Source of the DNA: Nemopilema nomurai
Taxonomy: Eukaryota; Cnidaria; Scyphozoa; Rhizostomeae; Rhizostomatidae
Direction: 5' to 3'
Length of the DNA: 64,000 nucleotides
Assembly: GCA_003864495.1 (NCBI GenBank)
Contig: ML133443.1
Location: 2,952,252 to 3,016,251, forward strand
This document shows, piece after piece, positions 20,762 to 35,665 of the stretch (its first letter is position 1; every line of letters begins with the position of its first letter). The position numbers and the translations under genes are program-made. The notes under the pieces are model-generated. The model did no database searches and had not been told where the DNA came from. It saw nothing but the letters and a program-made list of their open reading frames with translations.

Positions 20762-23700
20762 CTTGGCAGAAATCAATATTTCAAGCAACCATCAGCAGCT
20801 ACAAACAAGAAAGATTGACTCAATTACTTCATCAATGTCCTTCTAGTAAGAATCAGAGAGGTCGAAAGTCGCAGTGTAATCAATCTTATTTGTCAGCAGT
20901 CTGTTCTAGAAGGTACAAAATAGCTTCAAAGCAGCGTTAACGTAATTGTCTTCCTAGCATTCGTATGTTTATGAAAGCGGTCCTTTCCTTTCTGTTGAAA
21001 CTCCGTTTAATTTTGAGTAACCAGGAGGGCCACAAGACAAAAAACATTGCGCCAATGAGTTACTTACCAAAAGCAAAATTGAGCAATTTCAAGATTTGAT
21101 AGAGACTCTTTTTAGATGTCTTAGGTAAATTAAAATTCTAAAAAATTTGAATATAATAACAGTTGTCTACAAACATTTGTGCCAAGATTAAAAGTCACAT
21201 TGCAAACCTGTTTGAAATTTTAAGAAGGCCTTCTGCATGTTTAAAGACGCTATTATTAACGAAATAAAATAACTTTGAGTTGCTTTAGATTATTTAAGGG
21301 CATGTTCTTTAGTTACCTAGTGCCATGGGATATGGTGATAAAATTTCTTAAGCAGATAGATAAAGAAATTCCTTCTGATGGTTGTTTCGAATTGATGTAA
21401 GGTCAACACCCATGTTTTAGAACGATACTGCAGCCTTCAAGTTAGAGTTTGTATGGACATTATACGCTTGTGGTAATCTGCTGGAAGGTGAGGTTTAGTT
21501 GTTTACTAATTCGTTTTCTTCTGTGTCGATACCTAAAATTGAAAGTTTTCCAACAAGGTGTGGTGTATGACTTTCTTTACGAGATGATAAGTATGAATAG
21601 GATCTCGAGGACTTTGAAGACGCTCTACGTTCTTTGAAGAATGCAAAGATAAAAACATTTTCCTGTGGGGTTTGAATGCTTCTTTTAAATCCTATTCCGC
21701 AAGAGGAAAAACAAGTGGAAATGATGAATGTAATTCACACAGGTGCAAAAATGCACGTTGCATGCACAGGCAACAACAGTTCAAAAATCACCTGACTTTA
21801 AACTTAGCAACAACTTTTAGAAACGAGAAAGCACATGTCGTAAGAGATCAAGACATTCCATTGAAGTACGAAAAAGAAAGCATATTTCAAAAAGCTTGGC
21901 AATACTAATGATTTAAAGCAAAACAAATTAGGCAATTTAATAGAGATTACGAGCGGTTTGATGGAATACCGTTTCACCGTGCTTTATTCAAACACTTGCG
22001 AGAAAGGACTAAAAGTTTGCTAGTGCAGAAGGCGCTATTAAAAATGTAGACGTAGCTTGCAACAACAAGGAATAAAGCAACTGCGAATGTCTTTAAATTT
22101 CAAAAGTGGCAATGGAAATGAATTTCCGAAACTCATAAATAAAGACTAGGCCCATAGATCTTCGGTGACAATTGTTATTTAGTACTGTTTTAATACACTC
22201 AAGTCGAATTAGGAGTTATTCATTGTTCAAGGTTCTGGTGTAAATCCAATATGAATGATAAACCTGTTTTAATCAAAGACACGGTGCTTCGAATATTTCT
22301 GCCACGCCCACAATGCCATAACTAACTTTGACCCATGTCATGAAATATTGTACAAAGAAACCACGTATATATATTATTAGAAATTTTTGTAGATGGACTG
22401 GCTGAAAATATTTACAAAATCAAATATAACTGTTAGAAAAAGATAACTTTTGCACAAACCAAACTGAAATATTTCAAGAAAGGAAAGTCAAATGACAGGA
22501 AATGATTTTAGTTAAAACATAAAGAGGTGGATTCCGAAAAAGGTATATTCCGAAAATCATAAAAATCGTTCCTTGGGCAGAACAATTACAACTTTCATTC
22601 CATAGACAAAAACTTTCACCAATATCATTCAATGAAAAAAAAACCATCAAAATTATCATTAACAACAAATCTTTTTCCACGGGCAAAGTCGTTCACAAAT
22701 ATCACTTAATGGACAAAAACATTCAAAATATAATTCTACCGACAAGAATATTCAAAAAGACCATTCCTTTAATTATACGTCAATTTCATTCAGCGTACCA
22801 TAACAAAAATTTACTTTCAATCAAAACACTATCTTTCAGAAAGATAAATAATACTTGTTTCTTACAGTTGTTGACAATTCTACTAGCTTACAACGATAAG
22901 ATTTTTATGTTGGCCTCGATGCCTGATTTGATAAAGATGCCTACTATTTACTTCGTTAAATCTTTCATTAGAGCGGATGCAAATAAAATCTATGAATGTT
23001 TTTATTGAAACAATGTCTTTGTTCCGATTCTTTGTTCGATCAACTTAAATTTCGATGAGATGAAATTGAAAACAAACGCTAAATATATATTTTCATACCG
23101 CGCATAACATGTTCTTTTGCAGATATACTTGCAAAAGAAATATAGAATTCAGAGAAGGTTCTTATCAGATGTCCAGAATACGAGCAATAACATTCATTTA
23201 CATAAGCTTGTCTTCTGTAGTTACCTAAATGACGCCTATATTGAAAACATGAGTCAACAACAATTCAACTTATATCATTCAAAAGTCTCCCATGCTCCGA
23301 GATTCACCTAAAGGCTCTGCGACTTCAGTAAATTTGATTATTGTCCATTTAAATGCAAAATAGAAGAAAACTGGTTAAAAAGAGTTCAAACACACTACCT
23401 GAGGAGGCAACAGGAACTGGCAACTCAAAACATAGCCGACTGCAGGCTGACAACATTTGAATAAGTTCACGCAGGTGCCTTGAAAGGATTAGCCGCAATG
23501 TATTTGAGGGCGACTGGCAACCAAATGATGGTTTCGAAAGCGAAGAGGGATGTGGAAATCAGAGTAGACATTGAAACTGGAAGAATAATGATTGCCTGAA
23601 ATGAGGCCAGACTTTGTTGTCTCAACAGGTGATCGAGGATGCCAAAACAATTACAATTTATCAAATTCAAATTTATCATCAGCTTATTAATATCGCAGGA

Positions 23701-26700
23701 AATTTTAGTATGACGAGTATCAGATTCAAAACAGACAACTGCTCGAATTCCAGCAGATGATACGTATATTAGGCAGTTTTTTTATTAGTCAAAATACCAC
23801 ATCTGCTATAATAGAAGACAATGTAAAGAGAATCTGAAAATTTCTGATTTCTCATGTGGAATGGGGCAAGGCTGGTTAAGTTGAACGGGAACCTGTTGGA
23901 AGATTACTAAAACTGGTTACCAAACAAAAAAGATAACTGACTTTAGGCTGCTTTGTGAACTCTAAGCAGTTTCAATACAAGAAGGATTTGATATCTTGAA
24001 CAAAGGCAAAGAAAAAGTTAACTTCAGATCAAAAGTACGCATCACAAAGCACTCGAAACAAGTTTGATTAATTAATAAAGAATGGAAGGTACTAGAAAAA
24101 GCTTCACCAAAGAATAAACGCAGCCTTTTATACTTGTTGATGTGAAGCCTTTGAGCATAGTACTTGCTGAGGCATGCCTCTTGAAACAAATCCGTAGAGA
24201 CTGGCAATATGCTTTGATAAGTACACTACCTTATATTAGCATTGATATACACACAAAAATAGTGGCATGTGTAATACAAGTACAGAATACCCACAGAGAC
24301 TATAAACAAAAAGGGTACTTCACATTAGGCACATTCATCGAATAACTACAGAAAAAATAATGATAAAAATTAAAATGATACATAAACATACTATATAATA
24401 GAAATAATAGTAAAAATAATAGTGTCAGTAATTATGATGGGAACATCCGATTTTCAATTCAACTCGAGCTATAATTGAAAATCACTGTTATAAAGGTAAT
24501 TTGCAATATTTGGAGAAAAAACACAGTTTCGGTTTGGAAAGAGAAGGATAATTACAAGCACAAAAAGCATAAACTAAGAGAAAACAAAGAGGTAAAAGTT
24601 TGTTTGCCCTTTGTCGCTTAAGAAAAAAAACATTAAAAATTACAGCGGAAACTTTTATTTTGAATTTCAGTCGTCAAGATACAATAAGAAATTCTTCTTT
24701 AGGTAACTTCAAACTGGTCAGACTGTTTTCACAAAGTAAACAATTACAATCCTAGCAACGAGAATAATATATTGATTATATTTACAACAAAAGCCAATTA
24801 AAGCATGTATGTTATAACTAAAACTAGTGCATGCAAACTGTTTTGGGATAGTGTAGTTTGTCAATTAATAAATAACAAATACTGGATTCATACAAACTTC
24901 CTTGGTATGAAAACATGCGGGAAGGCGATGCTGGGAACGATGCTGCAAACATTAGACAACAGTTCTTGATAACCAAGCAAAACTTGCGACGAGAAACAAG
25001 GGCAGGAACATGATCCTACATCTATGCAAACTACAAATAGATATACTATGCTAAATTATCGCATCCCTTTGTCGCTTCCCGAAGCAGTTGCGACAAACCG
25101 CTAATGTTAACGCGATGCATTGTCTGGTCTTATTGAAACACAGCCTCGGGAATAAAGCAATTATCTCTCACATCTCAACTACCTGTTCACCCATCAGCTT
25201 GCTAGAGACAAGATGCTACAGTAAACAATACCTTGCACAGGCGATGGTTATTTACCTAAACTATCATCACTGCAGTCCTTAGAAAAGTTGTAAACTGACA
25301 AATAAGGAGGAAATTATCGTTGGCTGCTTGCTGTGTAACAAAGTGCGTATTGGAGCTCATTGGCAGAGTTGAAGTGGTGGCTACTTTAACTGAGGTACTG
25401 GTAGGTAAAATGAATTTTCTGTACAAATCATTGTCACTGCTCTAATGGTCTTATGGATGACTAAACGAAGAGAAAAAGATTTCTAACCAGAAAGTGTTCT
25501 TTAAATCGAATCGATGACAGGAGCGTTTTCGAGTTTGTTGTTGAATAACAGAAGAAAGCTGCCTCTTTATATCCTGTTCTTATCAGCAGCATCTGCATAT
25601 TTTTTATTATTTACAACAAATTCATTGTGCTTCTGGTTGATGAGTTATAATCAACCGAAGGGCTCGATTAATTGTGCACGCAACAAGAAAGGTTATTACG
25701 TCCACAGCAAACAGTCTTTGAATCGAGCAGTACAGCGAGGAACACAGGAACTTTCTGCAGGCCATTTTCCAGCAATGCATAAACTTTATGTAAAGAATTC
25801 TGGAGCAGAACATTTCAGTTTCTAGCTTAGCTTTCCACACCATTCATTTTCATACCCGATTTCATGTTATCACTGTTGGACAGGAATTTTCTAAACATCA
25901 AGAAACCCAAAATCGGGATGCTATTCTAAAAACGGTTAATCAATAAATATTTTCGGTTTTGTTTAATGTCCGGGTATGACCAATGAGTAAACAAATTGTT
26001 TCGAATCGGACTCTGGTACAAACAAGTTTATGTATGGCCCAGACAGGCTCAGTTTTCTCATAACCGCACAGAAATTCTAAGCCGTATTACAGTTTAACTA
26101 CGTCACTCAAGAACACTATAAAGACTGCCCAGTATTGCTTACAAAGGCCATACTGAAGAAAGCGTCAATGTCTAACACAACTTGTTCCCAAAGTCAACAA
26201 CGTTACAGATGATTCGGATCCATGTGTATCTAAAATGTGTATATTCTAGCACTTTTTATCCATTAATCTATCATTTCTTGCACTCTGAGCATTATACCGA
26301 TACTCGGTCCTGCTTAGTATCGATGTAGAAGTAGAAGTACAGCATGCCTTATACTCACTGAGGTAATGTCTCTTTGGTTAGTGTCTCAGCGGAACCGGCA
26401 GAACGGAAGTACCCGAACCAGGCATTGGAATCCGGTAACCAAGTGGCCCAGAGCGTGATAGTTCAAAAGAATATCAAAGCTTTGTGTTGTTAATGATTTG
26501 TAAACAGCACACGTGTTGTTGCATCGTATAAAGATCGACGTACAAAAGAGGCTAGGCTGATTATCTAGGCTGATGCGGGATTGATGCAAATATGGAGAGC
26601 TAATGCCTGTACACCATTCAAAAGACAATGCAAATCACATTTATTAATAAGATGAGTTCTTTAAGGCTATGCAAGAGCTGTGCCTAGAATAAATAAGTAA

Positions 26701-29700
26701 TGACAGCCGACATTAGCAGCTATGAAGAAGTACACGACCGTTTGTTATGTAAATAATGGGCTTTCTATCCGGGATGATTTGACCTGCAAGCGCCGCAAGA
26801 AAACATAACAGCCTTAAATTGGATCTGCCTTTAATTACATGCAGTTCGATAGAAAAACCAGATAAATAATGATGAATCAGATTCAAGCAAATCTGAGCGA
26901 AATCTAAATATGTATAATTTAGGCTGATCGGCAGGAACGCGGGCAAGCAAAGCAAATGCCTATTGGAGAGTGGCAATGAAAGGCAACTACTGTGGCTCGG
27001 GTAGAAAACCAGGTTGCGATCAGAGAAAATTCGATTACATTTAGGTTTACGTTTCCAAGGAATCGCAGAACGTAATCATACACCACTCTAAAGTCGAAAT
27101 AAAGACCAAAAGATAAGAGATGCGGACTGAGATACCGAGAAGAAAGAATTTCAAAGAGAGCAGACAAATTTTATTAAAGAAAACAAAAATCCAATGTCCG
27201 ACAATAAAAACAATAAATTTTTAAACGACTTCTGACACTTTGATTTCGATCATTCACTCAGAGAAGATCTAAATTTTCTTGATCTGAGCTATGGGCTATT
27301 TGAACTTCTTGTGCATTTACAAAAAATAATCAATTTACAAGAATGGTGTCTGGGTCGGTTTTGATATCTGAAAAAATAACGAAGCTCAGTGCATTACTAA
27401 GTTACTACCGCTTGTAGATCGAAAACACCTTGGAAGTATTGGAAACCTTATTCTCCCGTGGTCCAGTCCTACCTATCCTGTTGCCCTTCTATTCAGGGAA
27501 AATTGAACATCATTGCTTATATATGACACTTTACCAAGACTCCTGCAGGCCATTCGTCTACAACACGAAACAACAACAACAACAACAACAGAATCGACAA
27601 CAGCAACAAATGACACATCCCTTTACTTTTGGGAAGGTCTCTTCCTCCGTTCCCCACATTGGGAAGGTCTCTCGCCTGCTGCTTATACAAAATTTGCCTC
27701 GTTGGAGGCATCTAGGGAGGCAGCTTGGTTGAAAAGCAGAAATATCTTATGCTGTAGTCTATCGAGGTTCTACTTCAACTAGATGGAATCCCTTATTAAC
27801 TTCAAATTAGGGAATACTTTAAGACTTTAAACTTTCTAAACGGTCCTTAGTTGTAATGAAACTTCAGCAGGCTTAATTTTTTGCCACGACACGGCGTGAT
27901 TAATCTTAAGTTAGTTAATCGGACGAAATCCACTTGCAGAAAAGACCTCTCCTTACAAGTAATGTTAATTCTAGTGAACACAATAATTAATACCCATACG
28001 CCATTACTTGCTAGATGTGCAAACTTCTATTCAAAGTATGAAGAAGTGTGTTTAAGAACCTTCTTCTTGGTTAGAAAAGATCGATCATTTTTAGTTATTT
28101 CCAAGATTTGGATTGTGTTGAAATTTTCTTTTCAAATCGTGGATTAAACTTCGGTTTTCAAAACTTTGACTTGAATTACCAGAACATTCCAAATTTCCCT
28201 AAGTCCAAAAGACAACGATGAAGTTTAGCATACAAAACTGTTGAAAAGGAAAACCAAGATTTTATCACAAATTAAAAGCCATAATCTTTACAGCTCTTGA
28301 TTAGGATTCCGAGTGGAAGTTTGATCTCAACACGTGGATACAAATGAATCTTGCAGAATCACCTGTGGAAATCCGCGAATTGGTTTTCGTCAGAGGATAA
28401 TTCCAAACTCGAGTAACATTGTTGGGTTGAACAAAACGTGGTGAAGATGGCATGAATTTTGGTTGCTTGTGGTTCCGTCCATCTCTGAAATCCATTTAGA
28501 AATCACTTTCACCAAATCACACTTTATTGCAGGCTATTTTGGTTTACAGAAGAGACAGTGATGCATCGACAAGTGAAGTTCGTGACGCAAGCACCCACCA
28601 ATGGTTGGGTTAATTATCGAAAATGTCACTTGCTCAGTTTTCTGATTGGTCAATTGCAATTCACTATGCTTGCAAGTGGTTTAATGAGGTTATTCACAGA
28701 AATACCAGATGACGAAGTAGTTGACAGAAATAAATCTAGTAGAAGAAAAAGTTTGTTTCACATTTTGAAGAATCATCTAATTTTCTCACCACGACTCTAA
28801 TTTAACGAACGATTTTTCTGCTGGACAGCGGCCAGTAAGCTTCTATTGTTTGTAAGAAGTATGTAAAATTTGTGGACCATCCTGCTGAGACAGAGCGCAA
28901 TTTCATGTTATCCTGTACCCATTCAAAAGGTATTAAATAGATTATACCCTAGGCGTTGCATGCAAAAAGCTCAGTACAAAAACGAACAGGCTGGTCGCTT
29001 GAATAAAAAATTAGGATAGAACGAAAGTAGAATGTAAAGAAGTGCCTAATTACCTTTATCATTCCACCATCAATTTAAAGCAATAAAACCACACAACATA
29101 AGCAAATAAGAATTTAATTCAATCGCTTTTCCACGAAAAGCCATAGCAATTTCATTGTTCCTACTTTGTCTGCCAAGGCGGGAGATATGCTTGGGTTTTA
29201 GGCAGATAATTTGAAAAGAAGCATCGCCACATTCAAAAAGTATGGAGTGAAAAAATTGTAAAACCAAGGGAACAATAACACAAGTGAACAATTGGATGCT
29301 TCGAGCAACTTTCAATAAATAAATTTTCATTTCATAGCAAAACATAATCAAAGTTGATGCCAATCGTCCCAAAAGCAAATTACATATGCAGCGAAAAGAT
29401 GGTACCATAAATAAGTTTCTATTTAACATTTAAGGCCTATAGATTGCAAACAAACGATAGATTGTTTGGAGTGTAAAATGTTACGTTGGTGCGGGAAAAC
29501 CACTAAAATAAAAGCATTGAAAGAGAAAATGACAATAGTGATTTTCAATCAATTGAAAGGCTACCCATGGCGACACAGAAAGAAGTATTAAGCATCTCAG
29601 ACGAAAGTACTTTATTTAGCTGAAACAATAACCTGTAACTAATATTTTCAAGGAAATAAAGCTCTTTTTCACTGAGAATATTTTGATTGCCGCAACAAGG

Positions 29701-29920
29701 GTGGAGGATTAAAGAAGCCTAGCGATAGAATAACAGAAATATTTCCTTCAGCTACAAGAAGTCCTTTCAAATGCCACAAATCTAGGGTTCAGCTTTCAAG
29801 GCGCCGTTGTCAGCAGCATTCTGTTAGTGAAATATTTCGACGTAATTGGCTTTCGAAACATGTTTGGTGTTTATGTTGGCAACTACAATCTCAGGTCACA
29901 TATATTGATCATTTTGGTAG
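20762..29920. other. Intergenic, no gene established
   Basis: The 5' flank of the alpha-type receptor gene and spacer. An AT-rich stretch around 22560-22800 has repeated AAAAACATTCA-like words. Open stretches at 23467-23679 (minus) and 25514-25825 (plus) encode hydrophobic segments but lack splice or family support. I see no exon I can defend. Confidence 0.4.
27570..27613. repeat. CAA microsatellite
   Basis: Seven CAA units followed by an interrupted CAACAG tract. Confidence 0.85.
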
Positions 29921-29939
29921 TTTTCGTTTTGAGTAATCT

Positions 29940-30215
29940 TGGGACTAGATTTTGGCGTAGAGAGAAACTGGATGGGAAGGAATGGAGCCAGATAGAAAGA
30001 ACAAAAAACCAAACCATACCAAACGGAGTTGAACAAAATAAAAAATAACAAATGAAACTAAACAAATGAAACTAAACAAATGGAACAAAAAGGAGCCAAA
30101 CGAAACCAGACGGAGCCAAACAAAATAATACAGGAACCAAACAAAACTAATCAAATGAAACAGAGCCAGATAGAATGGAACCAAAGAAAAGGAACGAAAA
30201 GAAAATTAAGAAATA
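29940..30215. repeat. Degenerate A-rich repeat (AAACAAATG words)
   Basis: A strand-asymmetric tract almost free of T, with many copies of AAACAAATGGAACC- and GGAGCCAAAC-like words about 10-12 bases apart. It is open in several frames only because of its composition. Not coding. Confidence 0.65.
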
Positions 30216-31724
30216 AGGGCCCACGGCTCAATCAATAAGTTCCAAATGTGATCTTGAGATCTTATCATTTGTTGGCATCCTATCACACTGATATCAGCAT
30301 GTTTCAATCATTTTCCACTGGAAGATATCCAATCCATAAAAACTCTAATCTAAAAGTTACCTGAGAGCATCATGTCTCTCGCTAGAACAAACAAACAAAC
30401 AAACTTTGTCTTAGTAACTACCAGCATCTATGATCGAAAGTTACCCGATTAAAAATGCTAATTATCTCTGTAATATATCTACTGCGTCCACTTTTCATGA
30501 ACCAAAGAAGAGACCTTATTTCTAAGTTTGTAATTCATTGAAAAAAATCTAAGCCTATTTATCACATATATTTGCTATAACCGTATAACTACGTAAATAT
30601 TTTAAAATAATTGCGCATAGCCTAAGCATTATTCTACCATAGAGCGGGCAGTTTTTTGTCTCCATTTGACTTCAACTAAATATTCCTTGCATTAGTTTGG
30701 CAAAAATGTAAGAACACTACCAAGTTACCATAGTTGTCTGCAGTTATGTGTCAACTTGATTACAATCATGGGTCTAGATATCAGAAGAAGGTTAAAGCCT
30801 ACTTTCGGGACTGTTACAAACGGAGGCTGCGTTTAGCAGACTGGCAAACAGGCCTACAGCTGCACAGAGCATCTGATGATGTTTGAGTTTATTCGTTTCA
30901 AGTTTAAGCACGGTTTATGTCAGCTTAGGAAATAATATTGAAGAATGCAATGACAAGATACTAGCGTTTTTCGTGATTGCAATAATAAACAATTACGTCG
31001 TCTTGGTTACAAAAACTACTTCGAGTTGCGTTGTATATTGTTATTGATAATAATCAGAGAATACTCACCGCTTATGTAGTCAAGAAGTTTGTATTTAAAC
31101 TGCAAAGAAGCAGAGGAGCAAACCAACAGAAACTTTCTCGCTAAACATGTCAAGTACTTGGTAGTGATTCCTTCAAAGCTTCGTTAAAGAGTAAAGATAG
31201 CCTAGAATTCTACACAATAACGCCACCCACAGTGATGATAAAGAACTTATGTATCCTTTTTCAATTAAAACCCAATAGGCCACATGCAATAATGAAAAGA
31301 TATCAAAATGCTGTTTTGGTGAGTTTCAAAGACAATGAAAATTTCATGAGAATTTTCAGTTGCAATTTCATTGTCGAATTCGTCATCAAATTTGAGCCAG
31401 CCATGGTTAAATACGTGCAAACGCGGAAAAAGCAACTGCGTAAGGTACGTGAAGCTGTAGTCTATCATTTAAATCTGATTGGTATTTACTCGTCTAGTGT
31501 CAATGACGTCATAAAAGGGGATTTCCATAGCAAAGCGGTAATCACCAAAATATCGACCCGTGTAAAAAAGGTGTGTGGTGTAGAAATTCTGTTTTATCAT
31601 AACCTACGTTCAGTGGAAGTTGACAAATACTGAATCATACAAGAACGTCGCTACTTAATATCAAATTTCAAAACAATACGGAATAGCGCAGCCTAATTGT
31701 TGCATATTTCATGTACTTTTCAAT

Positions 31725-31830
31725 TCGACACTCCACAGAACAAGCGTCGGAAGATTACATCGAAAACCACGTGATGGTGAGAAGAGCGCGTGGTTGGCAG
31801 TGTTATAGCCAATCAGCATCCACTAAGAGT
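31725..31830. repeat. Dispersed repeat, copy 1
   Basis: It contains TTCGACACTCCACAGA, CGTCGGAAGATTACATCG, then AAAACCACGTGATGGTGAG and AGCGCGTGGTTGG. The same words in the same order occur around 58390 and, partly, near 35617 and 59500, so this is a diverged interspersed repeat. Confidence 0.55.
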
Positions 31831-31999
31831 CCAAGTGTAATTACTGGACTTTGTATTGATGTGTAGATAGACTCCGAGATGCGTAAATGGAAAAAGGGCT
31901 TGCCTAATTGTACGAAAATCGCCACCAGAATATTTTTGGCCTAATTTTGATTTTCGAAATAATGCTGCCCAAGTCTGCATTTTTCATTATTTGGCGCTA

Positions 32000-32170
32000 T
32001 GAATCTATCATATTATATCATATTAATATCTTATTATATTATATTATGCTTTATTATATTATATTATATTTTATATATATTATGTTATATTATATTATAT
32101 TATGTTTTGTCATATTATATTATGCTTTATTACATTATATTTACTATATTATATTATGTAATTCTTAATT
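32000..32170. repeat. TATTATAT microsatellite
   Basis: Almost pure A/T sequence of TATTA and TATAT units with rare G and C. An 86-codon open stretch over it is a composition artefact. Confidence 0.9.
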
Positions 32171-35100
32171 AAATTGTATTATATTTGCCCATAATATCAA
32201 AAACTCAAAAGAAGATATACTAAAAACAAAAGCACAAGAATATTATAGTTCCATCTATAGTAGGCTATTCGAATAGCACCGTTTACCAAATGTGTCCGAT
32301 TGGATGAACTTTCTTGAAATACCATAAACTTAGCCACCCAAGATCGGCCACAAAATTCAAATTAGTCGTAATGACTTAATTTCAATCCCAGTGACAAATC
32401 TAACGTTCTTGACGCACACGATATTTGGGCAAAATGCAAGCTGATGATTTCGAAAAAAACATTGCACTGAGCTGGAATGCATCGTATCGAACTTTCTACA
32501 CAATAATGAATTAATCAAACACTCAAGTCATATCCTGCTAAAAAGTCAGATAACGATAATTTAACTAGTTGGGGTTTTGGCGTCTCGTAGAAGGTTATGA
32601 GTCCGTGAATTACTTTAATAAAACAAACTGATAGTATCAATCGACCATAGTAAGCAAACATTTTAGCAATTCAAGGCTAACAAACGATACCTATTGCCTA
32701 GCTTCTTACTATTTACCATTAACTTGGGTTTCCCACTTTGATTTTAGTATTCCTGCTCATTTAACAGAAAACCAAACTGACATTCCATAAATCCCAAAAG
32801 CAATCAAAATCTAATGAAACTGTCTTCAGGATGTTATTGAGAACGAGAAATAAAGCAGCTCGTGAAAGAGTAGAAAATTGACAAACTACAAGCAATATAT
32901 TGCCATATATTAGTAATTAGATCTCGCTAAATAGGAACTAAGCACTCTCAATTAGAAACCATATAAATATACCGTTCGTCCTTATTTTTTGTGATAAGGT
33001 TCTTGCCATTGAAAATGAACTATAGGATTCATATAAGAGGAAAATATTACATAAACCACGTACTCACAATCATAGCCATCCAGCAAGAGTATGTGCAAGT
33101 TTAGCTGCTCCTTGTTAAACCATTAATACAAATCACAGAATAATGGCAGGCTATTATTCTGTAAATCTCAGAATGTTGTTCATTTCACTATCGAGCCAAT
33201 GAAAGTCACATGTTACTGATTAGATGCAGAGGACAGTCTTATACAGATATAAGCTGTGGATTACTGTAGGCAATCCTTAAATTAAATATGCAATGAATTC
33301 TTCAATAATTAATAAATGGATAACAACTTATAGTCAGGGGGACCTCAATTCAGCGAATATATCAAAACGCACCAGATAGACATATTTAGGTTCGTGCAGT
33401 AATGCGTTACAGCGGATACTCTTATTACAGGGCTGCCTGCGCTAAATAGTAATATTCCAAACCATTTATCAGATATAAATACTTTTTATTTCAATGAAAT
33501 GCCTGCAGTAGAAATAAACGAGTCTTCTACTGCATGCTTCCTATCCTGCAAATCTTTGTAAATGAAAATATTGCATGGTTTTTAAGAATAATGCTGGTTT
33601 TTGAGAATCAAACTATGCAACATCATACATTCCCCATGATCCACATATCTCTAAAATTATACATTCTGGGTTGTGCTTAAAAGCTCGGCATTTGGAACAC
33701 AAAAAGTGTCGTTAAGTTCCATTTTCAGCCCAACGATTGGATAAAATATCATACCTGTGGGCCAAACCAATAAAATACTTATCGATAATGACATTTGACA
33801 AAGTCTCCCATCTTAAACACTTACTAAAGCAACACTGAGCTAGAAGCTAAAGGACATTTGGTGAATAGGGAAATACGTTGTAAATGTGATCTCGTGTCAG
33901 ACCTTCCTCTGTGCCCTGCATCTGAAGAACAGCTAAAGAAGACTTGTACTAGCTGGGAATATATGATTATGTAACTTTCAATCGCAGTTTCATCTGCCTT
34001 TGTCTCTTACAACCTGACCATTTAAGATTATGTATTAGTGGACTCCCCACTGATTAACAAAGAGTGGGGAGATGGTGGCTTGAAGAATGTTTAACAGGTG
34101 CCAGTTTTTGCAAAAATATTGTGTTTGGATAAGGAGGATCCTTGGGGATAACACGTTAGAATAACACGTTTTATTACTAAATTCAAAAACAAATTTAAAA
34201 TATTTTACTGAGTTTACTTGGAGACAGAAATGGCACATGTGACGATATAGATTTTCAATTCCAGCTTGCAGTCGATTGTATATGAAGCTCCTACTTGGCT
34301 TAACTCGGTAAATAATTTGGTTTAACTACCAAATTTCTAAGCATAAGCCATCTGCACAAATTCCTTCACGTGTAGAATTTGAGTTGTTAAAGAAAATATT
34401 TAAAACAGAAAATTAGATACTTTGAAAGTATTCTTTACCGATGTACATAGAGACCCACGTATAAAAATGAAATATAAGAGTGCAAGATTGCACTGCAAAT
34501 CAGCGTTGGAAGCTGTTGTGGCATTATCTACAAAAAGACTGTTTATAATTTTGAAACAGAGATGACTCCCTGACCTTGGTGCTTTATTCAAAGAATCCAT
34601 TGTCTTGTTTGAGATCTCAAACATTCTTTTACACCCAGAATCACGAAAGGACAATTTATGCAAAGTCTTAAGAACCTACGTTGTCGAGTCTTCTTGATAC
34701 GTTTAATGAAATTCTCATTAAGATTCCTCTTTTAAGAAGCATTTGAGAATTACTATCAAGCCACAGTTTTAGGTTACTCCGCTCCACTTAACCAAAAATG
34801 TGATTCTTAATCACCATTGACCAATACTTAATTTAGAAGGCATTAACAGTGGATCGCCACTGATGTCATGTTGGTAATACGCCATGATTGCTTGACACCT
34901 ATTGTGAAATTGTTATCGACAATGGCTGACCAAGCTTGTATGGTTGGTTATTCTTTAAGCTGCTAGAATTTCCCATTACACGCTTATTTCTGACAGGGAA
35001 ATCCTGTACGAAAGCTAAACGATTCTCGATTGCTGCAAATTAGAACATACAACTGTGGTTGAAGACTACAATATTCGCATCGGCTGTAAAGAAGAACCTA

Positions 35101-35609
35101 AACTTTTCTGCAAGTTTGTCATGATAAACGTCAAAGATTACTGATGATGACATTAAAGTTGAGCCAGTGTATATGCTTTGAATGTAATAGGCTGAGAGGA
35201 CAGCGAGTGACTGAAGTCTTAACTCTACAGTCACTATTAAAAGAAAACATGCCAATGTGTTTATAATCTTCTTCGACATGAGAAGCCTGAAGAAAACAGA
35301 AACTGTCTGCCCATAATGTCGCCTCTTAACAATAATTAGAGAAAATGAGAGGTCCAACAGGAATCTTCCAACGAGCTAATTACTGGAGAAAATCCTGGCA
35401 TAAAAGCCTAAAGGTAGCTTTGTCGCTGCATGAATATATCCGAATGTCAATCATCTGCACCACATGGTACTTCCAATCCAACATGATCCATCATTACTCT
35501 AATAAGTGGAAATAATCTATTTTGATTCTTTTACGCTAATCATCTTGGACATGGTGGGTGAACATATTCGAATCTCACAATAGATGGTAAAGGACTAGTT
35601 TTTGCATAC

Positions 35610-35665
35610 ATAAAGTAGTTTTTCGTCCGACACTCCTCAGAGTATGCAAACGAATTGCAAAAAAT
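35610..35665. repeat. Dispersed repeat, copy 2 (fragment)
   Basis: It contains TTTTCGTCCGACACTCC followed by TCAGAGTATGCAAACG. The same words open the copy near 58390 (TTTTTCGTCCGACACAT) and are partly kept near 59500. Confidence 0.55.

Noticed and set aside
23467..23679. Hydrophobic minus-strand open frame that recalls a receptor transmembrane segment
   Set aside because: Only about 70 codons, no conserved GPCR motif such as DRY, and no splice context, so chance is more likely.
29827..30184. Open frames on both strands across an A-rich tract
   Set aside because: The tract is a degenerate repeat with almost no T on one strand, which removes stop codons by composition.
31908..32168. Tyr/Ile/Leu-rich open frame resembling a membrane protein
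   Set aside because: It lies over an almost pure A/T microsatellite.
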